From Corynebacterium sp. (GTDB lineage: Bacteria; Actinomycetota; Actinomycetes; Mycobacteriales; Mycobacteriaceae), in assembly GCF_030532195.1 (NCBI RefSeq), contig NZ_JAUNLP010000003.1, positions 75,866 through 139,865 on the forward strand: 64,000 nt of DNA. Direction: 5' to 3'. Below the pieces are notes generated by a model, which was given only the letters and a program-made list of their open reading frames with translations, was not told where the DNA came from and searched no databases. Numbering within the stretch: position 1 is the stretch's first letter; each line of letters opens with the position of its first letter. Of the stretch, positions 35,295-44,675 are shown one piece after another. A program made the position numbers and the translations under genes.

Positions 35295-36113
35295 GTGACT
35301 ATCCGTTCCTCTCTCATCCCACCAGCACTGAAACCACTGCGTCGCTTTGCCACATTGAAGCGCTCCTTCGGCTTGCTCAATGACTTCAAGTACGAGCAAA
35401 CCGACCCGGACATCTTCTACGGTCACCTCGCCAACGACACCGTGGGGTTACTGGAAGGAATTGCAGCTGGGGCACGGAGGTCGTCGTCACGCTTTACGAC
35501 GGAATCCCCGTTGCGCGGAAACCGCATTCTCGATGTCGGCGGCGGTCCGGGGTATTTCGGGCGCGCGTTCGCGGAGCGCGGAGTCGAGTACTACACCTGT
35601 GAGCCCGATGTCGGCGAGATGGCTGCGGCGGGGATTAAATTGGATTCCTCGGTGCGTGGCAGTGGGCTTGACCTGCCATTTCGCAGTGGAGCCTTCGATC
35701 TGACGTACTCTTCCAACGTTGCAGAGCACGTGCCCGATCCGTGGCGGATGGGCCGCGAGATGCTGCGCGTGACCGCGCCCGGCGGGTTGGTTGTGTACTC
35801 CTACACGGTGTGGTTTGGGCCGTTCGGTGGGCATGAGATGGGGCGGACACATTACCTCGGTGGCGATCGCGCGCGCCGGATGTATGAGAAGAAGCACGGC
35901 AAGCGACCGAAGAATTACTACGGCGAGTCACTGTTCCGCGTCGACTGCTCCGAGGGTCTGACCTGGGCGCGCGCAATGGAGCGCGCGGGTGAGGCCGAGC
36001 TTCTGGCTGCGTTTCCGCGCTATCACCCCTGGTGGGCGTGGTGGATGGTGCATGTGCCGATTTTCCGCGAGTTCGCCGTGTCCAATTTGGTGCTGGTGCT
36101 GCGGAGGAAGTAG
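35295..36113 (+). CDS. Class I SAM-dependent methyltransferase (Rv0224c-like)
   Basis: The 272-residue protein has an N-terminal PDIFYGHLANDTVGLL extension and motif I LDVGGGPGYFGRAF. An acidic motif II (YYTCEPD) follows, then LPFRSGAFDLTYSSNVAEHVPDP and LRVTAPGGLVVYSY. The C-terminal part is aromatic (YHPWWAWWMVHVPIF) and may approach the membrane. It should methylate a small molecule or lipid-linked substrate of the envelope pathway; the target is unknown. GTG 35295 lies seven bases after TAGATT (35282-35287), so it is probably leaderless. It closes the syntenic block. Confidence 0.85.
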   Translation: MTIRSSLIPPALKPLRRFATLKRSFGLLNDFKYEQTDPDIFYGHLANDTVGLLEGIAAGARRSSSRFTTESPLRGNRILDVGGGPGYFGRAFAERGVEYYTCEPDVGEMAAAGIKLDSSVRGSGLDLPFRSGAFDLTYSSNVAEHVPDPWRMGREMLRVTAPGGLVVYSYTVWFGPFGGHEMGRTHYLGGDRARRMYEKKHGKRPKNYYGESLFRVDCSEGLTWARAMERAGEAELLAAFPRYHPWWAWWMVHVPIFREFAVSNLVLVLRRK

Positions 36114-36132
36114 GGGTCGAGGCCAACAACGC

Positions 36133-36169
36133 AAAAACCGCGCTTAGCCCACCGACGGGCCAAGCGCGG
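36133..36169 (-). terminator. Terminator of ohr (minus strand)
   Basis: CCGCGCTT-a-GCCC (36138-36150) pairs with GGGC-c-AAGCGCGG (36157-36169). Read on the minus strand it is followed by five T (36133-36137). Confidence 0.85.
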
Positions 36170-36191
36170 ATATGCAGATGAAAAGTCGAAA

Positions 36192-36611
36192 TTAGTCCTC
36201 GACAACCTCGACGGTGACCTCGATGTTGCCGCGGGTTGCGTTGGAGTACGGGCAGACCTGGTGAGCTGCGTCAGCCAGAGCCTGAGCCTCATCGTGCGGC
36301 AGGTTCGGGATAACAACCTCGAGGGCGACTGCCAGGCCGAAGCCCTCGCCTTCCTTGCCAATGGAGACCTTTGCGCCAACGCTGGACTCGCCCAGGTCGG
36401 CCTTCTTCATACGAGCGACCATCTGCAGTGCAGAGTGGTAGCAAGCAGCGTAGCCAGCTGCGAAGAGCTGCTCAGGGTTGTTGCCCTCGCCGGAGCCGCC
36501 CATTTCCTTCGGGATTGCCAGATCGAATTCCAGGTTGCCATTCGGGACGGAAACGTGACCGTCGCGGCCTGCGCCAGTTGCCAGTGCTTCGGTGGTGTAC
36601 AAAGCGTCCAT
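36192..36611 (-). CDS. ohr: Organic hydroperoxide resistance protein Ohr
   Basis: The 139-residue Ohr/OsmC protein reduces organic hydroperoxides with a reactive Cys pair. Both residues are present: Cys57 in AAGYAACYHSAL and Cys120 in AHQVCPYSNATRGNIEV. The start MDALYTTEALATGAGRDG is typical of the Ohr subgroup. ATG 36611 has AGGAG upstream. The product acts in the cytoplasm, using lipoyl or low-molecular-weight thiols. No ohrR gene is adjacent. The upstream region contains a direct repeat TAATCAG (36645-36651 and 36657-36663). Confidence 0.95.
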   Translation of the reverse strand: MDALYTTEALATGAGRDGHVSVPNGNLEFDLAIPKEMGGSGEGNNPEQLFAAGYAACYHSALQMVARMKKADLGESSVGAKVSIGKEGEGFGLAVALEVVIPNLPHDEAQALADAAHQVCPYSNATRGNIEVTVEVVED

Positions 36612-36977
36612 TGAAACAGAACTCCTAACGAATTGAGTTACGGCTAATCAGTTGCGTAATCAGTCGCAGCGAACCGCTTTTCATCGCGCTCGCGTTCTGA
36701 TTCAACAGGGTGCCATTCGTGATTTATTCCCGCCTATGCCCGAATTGGTGCTTACTTTATTGTGATTAACTGCATATTGTGCGGTGACTGCGCATGCGTA
36801 GTTCTCTGCTCCGGAGCCATCACACAGCCCTGGAACGTCCATGACCGCGCACTCACAACCGCGCTGAGATTACTTATGTAATTACCCCCGATTTTTGGAG
36901 GATTTCCACCCACGAATCCGCCCGAGCATATAGAGTGACGCACAACACTCTTCGACGAATTTGTGAGGTATTAAAAC
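36612..36977. other. Divergent promoter region between ohr and fadA
   Basis: This 366-base gap has no credible gene. It contains two TAATCAG direct repeats near ohr and a TATAGA box at 36929-36934 upstream of fadA. GAGG precedes the fadA start. No recognised operator of OhrR type was found. Confidence 0.5.
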
Positions 36978-38213
36978 ATGACTTCCGCCACCATTCAGCC
37001 GGGCGGCGAGGCCTTCATCTACGAGGCAATTCGTACCCCGCGCGGCAAGGGCAAGAAGACTGGCTCCCTCCACGAGGTGCGCCCGGTATCGCTGCTCGTC
37101 GGCCTTATTGACGAAATCCGTAACCGCTTCCCGGATCTCGATGAGGAGCGCATCAGCGACCTCATCGTGGGCTGTGTCACCCCAGTCGGCGACCAGGGTG
37201 CAGACATCGCTCGCACTGCTGGCCTCACCGCTGGTCTGCCATTCCGCACCGGTGGCGTTCAGATCAACCGCTTCTGCGCATCCGGTCTGTCTGCCATCAA
37301 CCTGGCAGCCCAGAAGGTTCGTTCCGGCTTCGATGAGCTTGTGCTCGCGGGTGGCGTTGAGTCTATGTCTCGCGTGCCCATGATGTCCGACGGCGGCGCC
37401 ATGGCCATGGACGCGCAGGTCTCCTTCGCAACCGACTTCGTCCCGCAGGGCATCTCCGCTGACCTGATTGCGTCCCTCGACGGCTTCGAGCGTGAGCAGC
37501 TCGACGAGATGGCTGCACTCTCCCACGCACGTGCCGCCAAGGCATGGCAGGAAGGCCGCTTCGACCGCTCCGTCGTACCGGTCAAGGATGCCAACGGTCT
37601 GACCATCCTCGACCGCGATGAGACCATCCGCGACGGCGTCACCGCCGAGTCTCTCTCCGGTCTGCGTCCGGCCTTCACCATGATGGGTGAGCAGGGTGGC
37701 TTCGACGCTGTCGCACTGAAGAAGTACCCACAGCTCGAGCGGATCAACCACGTCCACCACGCCGGTAACTCCTCCGGCATCGTCGACGGCGCTGCACTGA
37801 CCCTGGTCGGCTCTGAAAAGGCCGGCAACGACATGGGCCTGACTCCGCGCGCTCGCATCGTCGCCACTGCCGTCAATGGTGTTGAGCCGACCATCATGCT
37901 CACCGGTATCGAACCGGCTGTTCGTGAGGCACTGGCCAAGGCCAACCTGACCGTCGACGATATCGATGTTTGGGAAATCAACGAGGCGTTTGCCGCCGTC
38001 GTAAAGCATGCGCAGCAGAACCTGGGCATCGACTACGACAAGTTGAACATCAACGGTGGCGCAATGGCCATGGGTCACCCGCTGGGCGCAACCGGCGCGA
38101 TGATCACTGGCACTGCTATCGACGAGCTGCACCGCACCGGCGGCCGCTACGGCCTGATTGCTCTGTGCGTGGCAGGTGGCATGGGCGTTGCGACGATCAT
38201 CGAGCGCGTCTAG
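36978..38213 (+). CDS. fadA: Acetyl-CoA acyltransferase (beta-ketothiolase)
   Basis: The 411-residue thiolase has the acylated Cys100 in [15 protein letters not shown], the His-bearing [17 protein letters not shown] motif, and the C-terminal proton-transfer Cys in [10 protein letters not shown]. It cleaves 3-ketoacyl-CoA in the last step of beta-oxidation. It is followed 62 bases downstream by the multifunctional beta-oxidation gene on the same strand, the usual actinobacterial fadA-fadB pair. ATG 36978 is preceded by GAGG about ten bases away. Confidence 0.93.
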   Translation: MTSATIQPGGEAFIYEAIRTPRGKGKKTGSLHEVRPVSLLVGLIDEIRNRFPDLDEERISDLIVGCVTPVGDQGADIARTAGLTAGLPFRTGGVQINRFCASGLSAINLAAQKVRSGFDELVLAGGVESMSRVPMMSDGGAMAMDAQVSFATDFVPQGISADLIASLDGFEREQLDEMAALSHARAAKAWQEGRFDRSVVPVKDANGLTILDRDETIRDGVTAESLSGLRPAFTMMGEQGGFDAVALKKYPQLERINHVHHAGNSSGIVDGAALTLVGSEKAGNDMGLTPRARIVATAVNGVEPTIMLTGIEPAVREALAKANLTVDDIDVWEINEAFAAVVKHAQQNLGIDYDKLNINGGAMAMGHPLGATGAMITGTAIDELHRTGGRYGLIALCVAGGMGVATIIERV

Positions 38214-38275
38214 CACTTACCGGAACAACAACTCACAGCGACTGACACAGCTACACGCAAAGGACTGACAGACTT

Positions 38276-40507
38276 ATGAGCACTGACAACATGTTCCGGT
38301 GGGACCAGGACGACGCCGGTATTGTCACCCTGACCATGGATGACCCGAATGCGCCGGTCAACACCATGAACCAGACCTTCCAGAACGATATCCGCGAAAC
38401 CGTGGAGCGCCTGGAAAACGAAATCGGTGATGGCTCCGAGACCTCTATCAAGGGCATCATCATCACCTCCGCAAAGAAGACCTTCTTCGCTGGCGGCGAC
38501 ATCAAGCAGATGTCCAAGGCCACCGAGGATGACGCAGAAGACATGTTCAACATGGTCGAGGACATGAAGGCTTCGCTGCGTCGCCTGGAAAAGCTCCCGG
38601 TGCCGATCGTTGCAGCCATCAACGGCGCTGCTCTCGGCGGTGGCCTCGAGGTCGCGCTGGCTGCTAACCACCGCGTTGCAGCTGACGCGCGCGGCTCCAA
38701 GATTGGCCTGCCGGAGGTCACCCTCGGCCTTCTGCCAGGTGGCGGCGGCGTTTCCCGCGTCGTTCGCATGCTGGGCATCCAGGATGCCCTGATGAAGGTC
38801 ATCCTGACCGGCGCACAGATGAACCCGGGCAAGGCACAGGCCGCTGGTCTCATCGACGAGGTCGTTACCCCAGAAGAGCTCATCGACACCGCTCGCGCAT
38901 GGCTTGCCAGCGAGAATGCTAAGGCAACCCAGCCGTGGGACGAGAAGGGCTTCAAGATCCCGGGCGGCGACCCGAAGACTCCGAAGTTCGCTATGAACCT
39001 GCCGTCCTTCCCGGCAAACCTGACCAAGCAGCTCAAGGGCTCTCCGATGAAGGCTCCGCGCCTTGCTATGCAGGCCGCCATCGAGGGCTCCCAGGTCGAC
39101 TTCGACACCGCACTGCGCATTGAGTCCCGCTACTTCACCGAGCTGGTCACCGGCACTCAGTCGAAGAACATGATGCAGGCCTTCTTCTTCGACCTCAACC
39201 ACGCCCAGGGCGGCGGCTCCCGCCCGCTGCAGGCTGACGGCACTGCGTACCCGAAGCGCGAGTTCAAGAAGGTCGCCGTTGTCGGCGCCGGCATGATGGG
39301 CGCAGGTATCGCTTACGTCTGTGCCAAGGCTGGCATGGAGGTTGTCCTGAAGGACATCTCCGTTGAAAACGCTGAGCGCGGCAAGTCCTACTCCGAGGGC
39401 CTGGAGGCCAAGGCTCTCAAGCGTGGTCGCACCACCGAGGAGAAGTCCGCAGCTCTGCTCAACCGCATCAAGCCGACCGACTCCTACGACGATCTGGCTG
39501 ACATCGACCTGGTCATCGAGGCTGTTTTCGAGAACACTGATCTCAAGCACAAGGTCCACCAGGAGATTGAGGCAGCTGTTCCGGAGACCTGCATTCTGGG
39601 CTCCAACACCTCCACCCTTCCGATTACCGAGCTGGCATCCCATGTCAAGCGTGAGAAGGACTTCATCGGTCTGCACTTCTTCTCCCCGGTTGACAAGATG
39701 CAGCTGATTGAGATCATCACCGGCGAGAACACCGACCCGGCTATCCTGGCCGCTTCCCTGGACTTCGCTGTTGCGATCCGCAAGATTCCGATTGTCGTCA
39801 CCGACTCCCGCGGTTTCTACACCTCCCGCGTCATCGGTACCGTCATCAACGAGGCTCTGCGCATGGTCGCCGAGGGCTACGAGCCGGCAATCATCGAGGC
39901 CGCTGGTCGCCAGGCTGGCTACCCGGCACCGCAGCTCCAGCTTGCCGACGAGCTGAACCTCAAGCTCATGGAGAAGATCGCTGGCGAGACCCGCGCCGCA
40001 GCCGAAGCTGCAGGTGAGACCTTGGATGAGGGCGGCGTCCCCGCTCTGGTCGAGGCCATGCTGCACAAGTTCGAGCGTCCGGGCAAGCTCGAGGGCAAGG
40101 GCTTCTACGAGTACGTTGACGGCAAGCGCTCCGGTCTCTGGCCAGGTCTGTTCAAGGAGCTCCGCGAGGAGCTGAACATCACCCCGATTGCTCCGGAAGA
40201 TACCGACCTGCAGGAACTGGTCGACCGCATGCTGTTCATCGAGGCCATCGAGACTCAGAAGTGCGTCGACGAGGGCGTTCTGCTTCACGACGCCGACGGC
40301 AACATCGGTTCCATCTTCGGTATCGGCTACCCGGCCTGGACCGGTGGTACTCGCCAGTTCATTAAGAACTACGACGGTGCTACCGTTATCGACCCGGCTG
40401 CCGCTCGCCCGGAGCGCCGCGGTGTCGCAGGCTTCGTCGAGCGCGCTGAGGAGCTGGCTGCTAAGCACGGCGAGCGCTTCAACGCGCCGGAGTCCCTGAA
40501 GAAGTAG
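38276..40507 (+). CDS. fadB: Multifunctional fatty-acid oxidation protein: enoyl-CoA hydratase/3-hydroxyacyl-CoA dehydrogenase
   Basis: The 743-residue FadB-type protein has an N-terminal crotonase domain (residues about 10-200) with FFAGGDIKQM, INGAALGGGLEVALAANHRV and GLPEVTLGLLPGGGGV, which carry the oxyanion hole and catalytic Glu residues. From about residue 335 comes an NAD-binding domain (VAVVGAGMMGAGIAYV), then GLHFFSPVDKMQLIEII and the C-terminal dehydrogenase halves. It hydrates enoyl-CoA and oxidises the 3-hydroxy product, handing 3-ketoacyl-CoA to the thiolase. ATG 38276 has AAGGA upstream. A strong terminator follows. Confidence 0.94.
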   Translation: MSTDNMFRWDQDDAGIVTLTMDDPNAPVNTMNQTFQNDIRETVERLENEIGDGSETSIKGIIITSAKKTFFAGGDIKQMSKATEDDAEDMFNMVEDMKASLRRLEKLPVPIVAAINGAALGGGLEVALAANHRVAADARGSKIGLPEVTLGLLPGGGGVSRVVRMLGIQDALMKVILTGAQMNPGKAQAAGLIDEVVTPEELIDTARAWLASENAKATQPWDEKGFKIPGGDPKTPKFAMNLPSFPANLTKQLKGSPMKAPRLAMQAAIEGSQVDFDTALRIESRYFTELVTGTQSKNMMQAFFFDLNHAQGGGSRPLQADGTAYPKREFKKVAVVGAGMMGAGIAYVCAKAGMEVVLKDISVENAERGKSYSEGLEAKALKRGRTTEEKSAALLNRIKPTDSYDDLADIDLVIEAVFENTDLKHKVHQEIEAAVPETCILGSNTSTLPITELASHVKREKDFIGLHFFSPVDKMQLIEIITGENTDPAILAASLDFAVAIRKIPIVVTDSRGFYTSRVIGTVINEALRMVAEGYEPAIIEAAGRQAGYPAPQLQLADELNLKLMEKIAGETRAAAEAAGETLDEGGVPALVEAMLHKFERPGKLEGKGFYEYVDGKRSGLWPGLFKELREELNITPIAPEDTDLQELVDRMLFIEAIETQKCVDEGVLLHDADGNIGSIFGIGYPAWTGGTRQFIKNYDGATVIDPAAARPERRGVAGFVERAEELAAKHGERFNAPESLKK

Positions 40508-40565
40508 GGCTCGTTGCGTCCCCGGCCAGCTAGTTAATCAGTTCATACAGCTTAGGCCGTTGTAG

Positions 40566-40605
40566 TCCCCGGTCAACTGGGTTTTTCCAGTGGCCGGGGA
40601 TTTTT
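40566..40605 (+). terminator. Terminator of fadA-fadB
   Basis: TCCCCGG (40566-40572) pairs with CCGGGGA (40594-40600), with an inner CTGG/CCAG stem and five T after the stem. Confidence 0.9.
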
Positions 40606-40700
40606 CTGCCTTCAAAGCCGGGAGAAAAGTGAACCAGAGACCAGTTTCGAGCGAATACCGCGCCAAATTAACAAATACGAGCCAAAATCGGGCCATCTTT

Positions 40701-40796
40701 CCCTAAGGTCTCGATTTGTGTGGGCTTCAGATTAGAAACTCCCAGGTCAGATTGCCCAGCGTGCCTCAAAAAGCCACACAAATCGAGACCTTAGGG
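40701..40796. repeat. 96-bp inverted repeat with 26/27-base arms
   Basis: The left arm 40701-40727 (CCCTAAGGTCTCGATTTGTG..) and right arm 40771-40796 are perfect inverted copies except for one extra G, separated by 43 bases. There is no T run and no ORF inside. It lies in a 489-base gap (40508-40996) that otherwise holds only the fadB terminator and the promoter region of the next gene. It could be a small mobile element, an RNA hairpin or a control site. Confidence 0.85.
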
Positions 40797-40996
40797 CAAC
40801 AACCCCCGGATAAACGGCGTTAACAGTTAATTTCAGTCTCGCGTGCTTGGGGCTCTGGCCTCATTAAGGACTCCAACCAGCACAGACCAAAAGTTATCCA
40901 CAGGGAGTACCGTCCCGAAACAGGAAGTAAAAGTTATCCACTGCTGAGGCCAATTTCCCGAAAACAAAACTGTAAGAATGATCGGGATTGGCAACA

Positions 40997-42283
40997 ATGA
41001 CCGTCGTGAAGCAAAAGGCAGAACCAATCTTCAACGCCGCAGGTATTGCCCACCTGCATGAACAAACACATGTCAGCAAGAATGCTGCACGGAATCTGCT
41101 GAATCGCCGCGTGGAGCATGGTGAATTAGTGAAACTCTTCCGCGGTACGTATATCAATCGGACGATTTGGCCTGGTACCAGTGATTTTGAAAATGGTGTA
41201 CTGAAAATTAAGGCGGCTTTTACGCAAGCTCGACTCCAGGCCATCGCCATGGCACAGGTACATCCTGATCGAGTGCTCACTGGCTACGCTGCGGCACTCG
41301 TGCACGGACTTCCACTGCTGGACTTGCCTCGAAAACTGACCTTGAGTTCGCAGACGCTACGGTCCTCACATACGAGAAAAACTAGCCACGAAGTGCAGTT
41401 TCTCTTAAACTACCAACGTGTTCTACCTGAGCACGAAACCACCATCGATGGCGCGCGAGTCACCACGCTGGCACGGACCGTGGTCGATATTGCCGCCGCT
41501 CAACCGCGCGTCGACGACGCCACACGCCGCAAACCCGAGGTCTTTCGACGCTTCGCCGAAGCCATCGCGCTTGCCGACGGCGCCCTGCGCGGCTCGGTCG
41601 GAACACTTGGTTCAACGGGAATGCAGCCTCATCAAGCCCTGCCGTGGCCGGAGGCGCCGCCGCGCTTTGAGCCATCCAATTGGGGCATTGAACAGGAGTT
41701 TCCGCAGCTCGCAACGCCGCGGCACGTGGCCATTTCCAGTACGGATTTCTTACCCCATGTGCACGATCAACGCGGGAGGGTGCGTGGGCCCCGCACGCTG
41801 GAGGTACTGATGGCGGCCTCACCGTGGTCGGAAAGTGCATTTGAATCAGTGACAAAGGCGCTGCTCATGGAGCTAAAGCTCTCATTTGTACAGCAACCGC
41901 GAATAGTAGATGAGGCTGGGGCGTTCGTTGCGCGTGTGGATTTCCTGCTTCCGGCTCACGGCATCATCATCGAGTGCGACGGGCGGATAAAGTACGAGCC
42001 CGCGCAGTCGAGAGCGCGAACAACAGCACAATCAGATACGTGCGACGGCGCCGGCCAACAGCACTCCAACACCGCCAACATCTGGCATGACCGGCGTCGT
42101 GATTACCAACTCACCAACCTCGGCTACGCCATCATCCACCTGACGTGGGATGCGATTTTTGATGGCTCGGCGGCGGGCATGATTCGTAAGGCATTGGCAG
42201 CCTCAACGACACCGCGGGGGCGCTGGTTTGATGCCATTACTGCACTTCCAAAAGACGCATACAAATTCTTCTTTTCTGACTAA
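40997..42283 (+). CDS. AbiEi-like N-terminal domain plus DUF559-like endonuclease-fold protein
   Basis: The 428-residue protein has an N-terminal region with a helix-turn-helix feel (HVSKNAARNLLNRRVEHGELVKLFRGTYI), resembling the AbiEi antitoxin-type domain. A middle part follows (ALVHGLPLLDLPRKLTLSS, ARTVVDIAA). The C-terminal part matches a Vsr/DUF559 fold: VDFLLPAHGIIIECDGRIKYE, WHDRRRDYQLTNLGYAIIHLTWDAIF. The acidic pair in the first motif is intact. These single-gene proteins are common in corynebacteria and uncharacterised. ATG 40997 with GGGA eight bases upstream is used. No toxin gene is adjacent, so a classical toxin-antitoxin pair is not supported. Confidence 0.7.
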   Translation: MTVVKQKAEPIFNAAGIAHLHEQTHVSKNAARNLLNRRVEHGELVKLFRGTYINRTIWPGTSDFENGVLKIKAAFTQARLQAIAMAQVHPDRVLTGYAAALVHGLPLLDLPRKLTLSSQTLRSSHTRKTSHEVQFLLNYQRVLPEHETTIDGARVTTLARTVVDIAAAQPRVDDATRRKPEVFRRFAEAIALADGALRGSVGTLGSTGMQPHQALPWPEAPPRFEPSNWGIEQEFPQLATPRHVAISSTDFLPHVHDQRGRVRGPRTLEVLMAASPWSESAFESVTKALLMELKLSFVQQPRIVDEAGAFVARVDFLLPAHGIIIECDGRIKYEPAQSRARTTAQSDTCDGAGQQHSNTANIWHDRRRDYQLTNLGYAIIHLTWDAIFDGSAAGMIRKALAASTTPRGRWFDAITALPKDAYKFFFSD

Positions 42284-42314
42284 ATCGCTTCTTACCATGT
42301 GACAAACTCAAAAC

Positions 42315-43043
42315 ATGAGCCCGCAAACCCAGCCAAGCCAGCAACAATCAAGCCAGCAACTCCCAGAACTCATCGGCCGAGTGCGCCGAGTCCGCACCGG
42401 ACAGGTGGTGACGCAAAAGTGGAGCGGCCGTGAAATCAGCACCGGCGCGGCCAAAGCACCACGCACGGACCGCGTGAGCGCCACAGAAAACGGCCTCGAC
42501 GGCGATGCCCAGGGCAACCTGAAGGTCCACGGCGGGCCAAACAAGGCCATGTGCTGCTACCCATTCGAGTTCATGGCGCAGTGGGCGACCGATGGATTCG
42601 ATTTGCCAGAGGGCGCGTTCTTCGAAAACCTCACATTGGAAGGCCTTCCTGACCAGGTAGTTTATCTGGGTGACATCTTCGAACTGAACGATCTGACAGT
42701 CCAGGTCACCCAGCCACGCCGTCCCTGCGCCACGGTCTCGGCACGCTGGCGCGACAAGCAACTGCCCAGGCTCATGCAGTCGAAGTCCCGTTCCGGCTAC
42801 TACCTGCGGGTTCTTCGCCCCGGCACCATCGCCGAAGGCGACACCATGCGGCTGGTCAAACGCCTACCCAACGCAGTGTCGGTCGCAGAAACCAATCGAG
42901 TCATGAATATCGACCGCCAGGACATCGAGGGCATCCACCGTCTCCTCGCGGCCCCTGAGCTCCCGAAGCGGTGGCGCACAACGCTCAATCGTCGCCTGGC
43001 GGGCCAGCTGGAAGACGACACCGAGCGTCTCGGCAAGCCCTGA
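42315..43043 (+). CDS. MOSC-domain protein (YiiM-like)
   Basis: The 242-residue protein has NGLDGDAQGNLKVHGGPNKAMCCYPFEF, FFENLTLEGLPDQVVYLGDIFEL and the conserved Cys in VTQPRRPCATVSARW, the putative molybdenum-sulfur ligand of the MOSC fold. A C-terminal 3-alpha helix tail follows (RVMNIDRQDIEGIHRLLAAPELPKRWRTTL), as in YiiM. YiiM relatives reduce N-hydroxylated compounds with a molybdenum cofactor; the substrate here is unknown. ATG 42315 lacks a strong ribosome-binding site. SelO follows 48 bases downstream. Confidence 0.88.
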   Translation: MSPQTQPSQQQSSQQLPELIGRVRRVRTGQVVTQKWSGREISTGAAKAPRTDRVSATENGLDGDAQGNLKVHGGPNKAMCCYPFEFMAQWATDGFDLPEGAFFENLTLEGLPDQVVYLGDIFELNDLTVQVTQPRRPCATVSARWRDKQLPRLMQSKSRSGYYLRVLRPGTIAEGDTMRLVKRLPNAVSVAETNRVMNIDRQDIEGIHRLLAAPELPKRWRTTLNRRLAGQLEDDTERLGKP

Positions 43044-43091
43044 GTACCAAAGCGCATAAACCCAATCCGGCCTACCCGTTAAACTGCGCAC

Positions 43092-44675
43092 ATGGATCGA
43101 AACGTCGTTGATCTGCCCACGCAACTCCCCGAACTCGCCATCACTCAAGAGGGGTTTGATGCCCCATCACCGCAGCTCCTCCTGCTTAACGACGAACTTG
43201 CGAGCCAGCTCGGCCTCTCCCCACAGTGGCTTCGCTCGGATGCCGGCCTGAAGTTCCTCACTGGCCACGGTGCCGACGACGGAGCCTACAGCGGCGCTGA
43301 TACCTCACCCAGCGTCGGCACATACGAGACTCCTGTGGCCACGGCCTATGCGGGACACCAATTTGGCAACTTCGCTGGACTGCTGGGTGATGGCCGCGCA
43401 CTCCTGCTGGCCACCGTGTCGGCGGAGCCAGGTCTGACCGGACTGCCCGACCAGGAAAACACACGCACTCAGGCCTATGAAATCCAGGCCAAAGGCACTG
43501 GTCCCACGCCTTTTTCCCGCGGGGGCGACGGCAAGGCCACGCTCTCCTCGGCACTGCGGGAGTACCTCATCAGCGAGGCCATGTTCGCCCTTGGCATCCC
43601 CACCACTCGCGCGCTGGCGGTCATCAGCACTGGTGAGCACATTTACCGCGGCTCGCAAACTCCTTTCGACAACACCAATCCCACCTCGGAGCTCCAGCCG
43701 GGTGGCATCGTGGTGCGAGTAGCGTCCAGCCACTTGCGTGTCGGCACGTTTGAGCTGGTAGCACGCTCGGCGCAGAGCACCGACATTATGGCGCGGCTCA
43801 TCGAGTTTGCGGCCAAGCGGCATGGCTATAAGTCCTCCGCGGAGTCGGTTCTCCGGGCCGTCGTAAAGCGACAGGCAAATCTCGTTGCAGCGTGGCTGGC
43901 CTGCGGTTTTGTGCATGGCGTGATGAATACGGACAATGCCAGCATCGCAGGTGAGACCATCGATTTTGGGCCGTGTGCGTTTCTGGATGTGCACGATCCA
44001 CGGGCGGTGTTTAGCAGCATTGACCGTGGTGGTCGGTACGCGTATGGCGCGCAGCCGACCATTGCGGGGTGGAATATGGCCAGGTTGGCGGAGACGTTGT
44101 TGCCGCATTTTGAAAGCTCACCCGATGCTGCCATGGCACGCGCCCGCGACATCATCGGCACCTTCGCTGATGACTTCACTGATTCGCTCAGCCGCAGGTG
44201 GTTGCCTAAGCTGGGGATTTTCCCCTCGCTTTACGACGATCCCCTGGCCATCCCCCTGGTTCAGCGGTGGCAGTCGTTGCTGACGAAGTTTGGGCTTGAC
44301 CACACGAATGCTCATCGCGCCTTGATTGATGTGTTGACCAGCGGTGATGTTGCAGCGTTGGCTGCGCTGTCGGATAATCCGGAGTTCCCTGCTGCGGCGG
44401 CTGAGTGGGTGCAGTTGTGGCAGCGGACCAGAGAAGAGCTGCAGATTGAACAGGAGGCGGCGCGGGCGCTGATGGAGCAGACCAATCCGCTGTATATCCC
44501 GCGGAATCACCTGGTCACAGAGGCGCTAGCAGCGGCAACGGAAGGAGATATGGGCCTCTACCAGCGTCTTCTGGCAGCGGTGACTAATCCCTTTAAGCCG
44601 CAGGAGGCGCCCGCGAAGTTCACTCAACCAGCGCCGATGGAATTGGGAGGGTTCCATTCTTATTGCGGCACATAA
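43092..44675 (+). CDS. selO: SelO/YdiU protein adenylyltransferase
   Basis: The 527-residue pseudokinase-fold enzyme has TAYAGHQFGNFAGLLGDGRALLL, YEIQAKGTGPTPFSRGGDGKATLSSALREYLISEAM with the ATP-binding Lys and Glu, HGVMNTDNASIAGETIDFGPCAFLD (catalytic and metal-binding residues), and the C-terminal YCGT with the redox-active Cys. SelO transfers AMP to Ser, Thr or Tyr of target proteins and is linked to oxidative stress and glutathionylation in E. coli. The length is near the family norm. ATG 43092 has no obvious ribosome-binding site. It may be cotranscribed with the MOSC gene. Confidence 0.92.
   Translation: MDRNVVDLPTQLPELAITQEGFDAPSPQLLLLNDELASQLGLSPQWLRSDAGLKFLTGHGADDGAYSGADTSPSVGTYETPVATAYAGHQFGNFAGLLGDGRALLLATVSAEPGLTGLPDQENTRTQAYEIQAKGTGPTPFSRGGDGKATLSSALREYLISEAMFALGIPTTRALAVISTGEHIYRGSQTPFDNTNPTSELQPGGIVVRVASSHLRVGTFELVARSAQSTDIMARLIEFAAKRHGYKSSAESVLRAVVKRQANLVAAWLACGFVHGVMNTDNASIAGETIDFGPCAFLDVHDPRAVFSSIDRGGRYAYGAQPTIAGWNMARLAETLLPHFESSPDAAMARARDIIGTFADDFTDSLSRRWLPKLGIFPSLYDDPLAIPLVQRWQSLLTKFGLDHTNAHRALIDVLTSGDVAALAALSDNPEFPAAAAEWVQLWQRTREELQIEQEAARALMEQTNPLYIPRNHLVTEALAAATEGDMGLYQRLLAAVTNPFKPQEAPAKFTQPAPMELGGFHSYCGT

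Noticed and set aside
38210..40468. Long minus-strand frame opposite fadB
   Set aside because: It results from codon bias of the real plus-strand gene; no ribosome-binding site and no recognisable domain.
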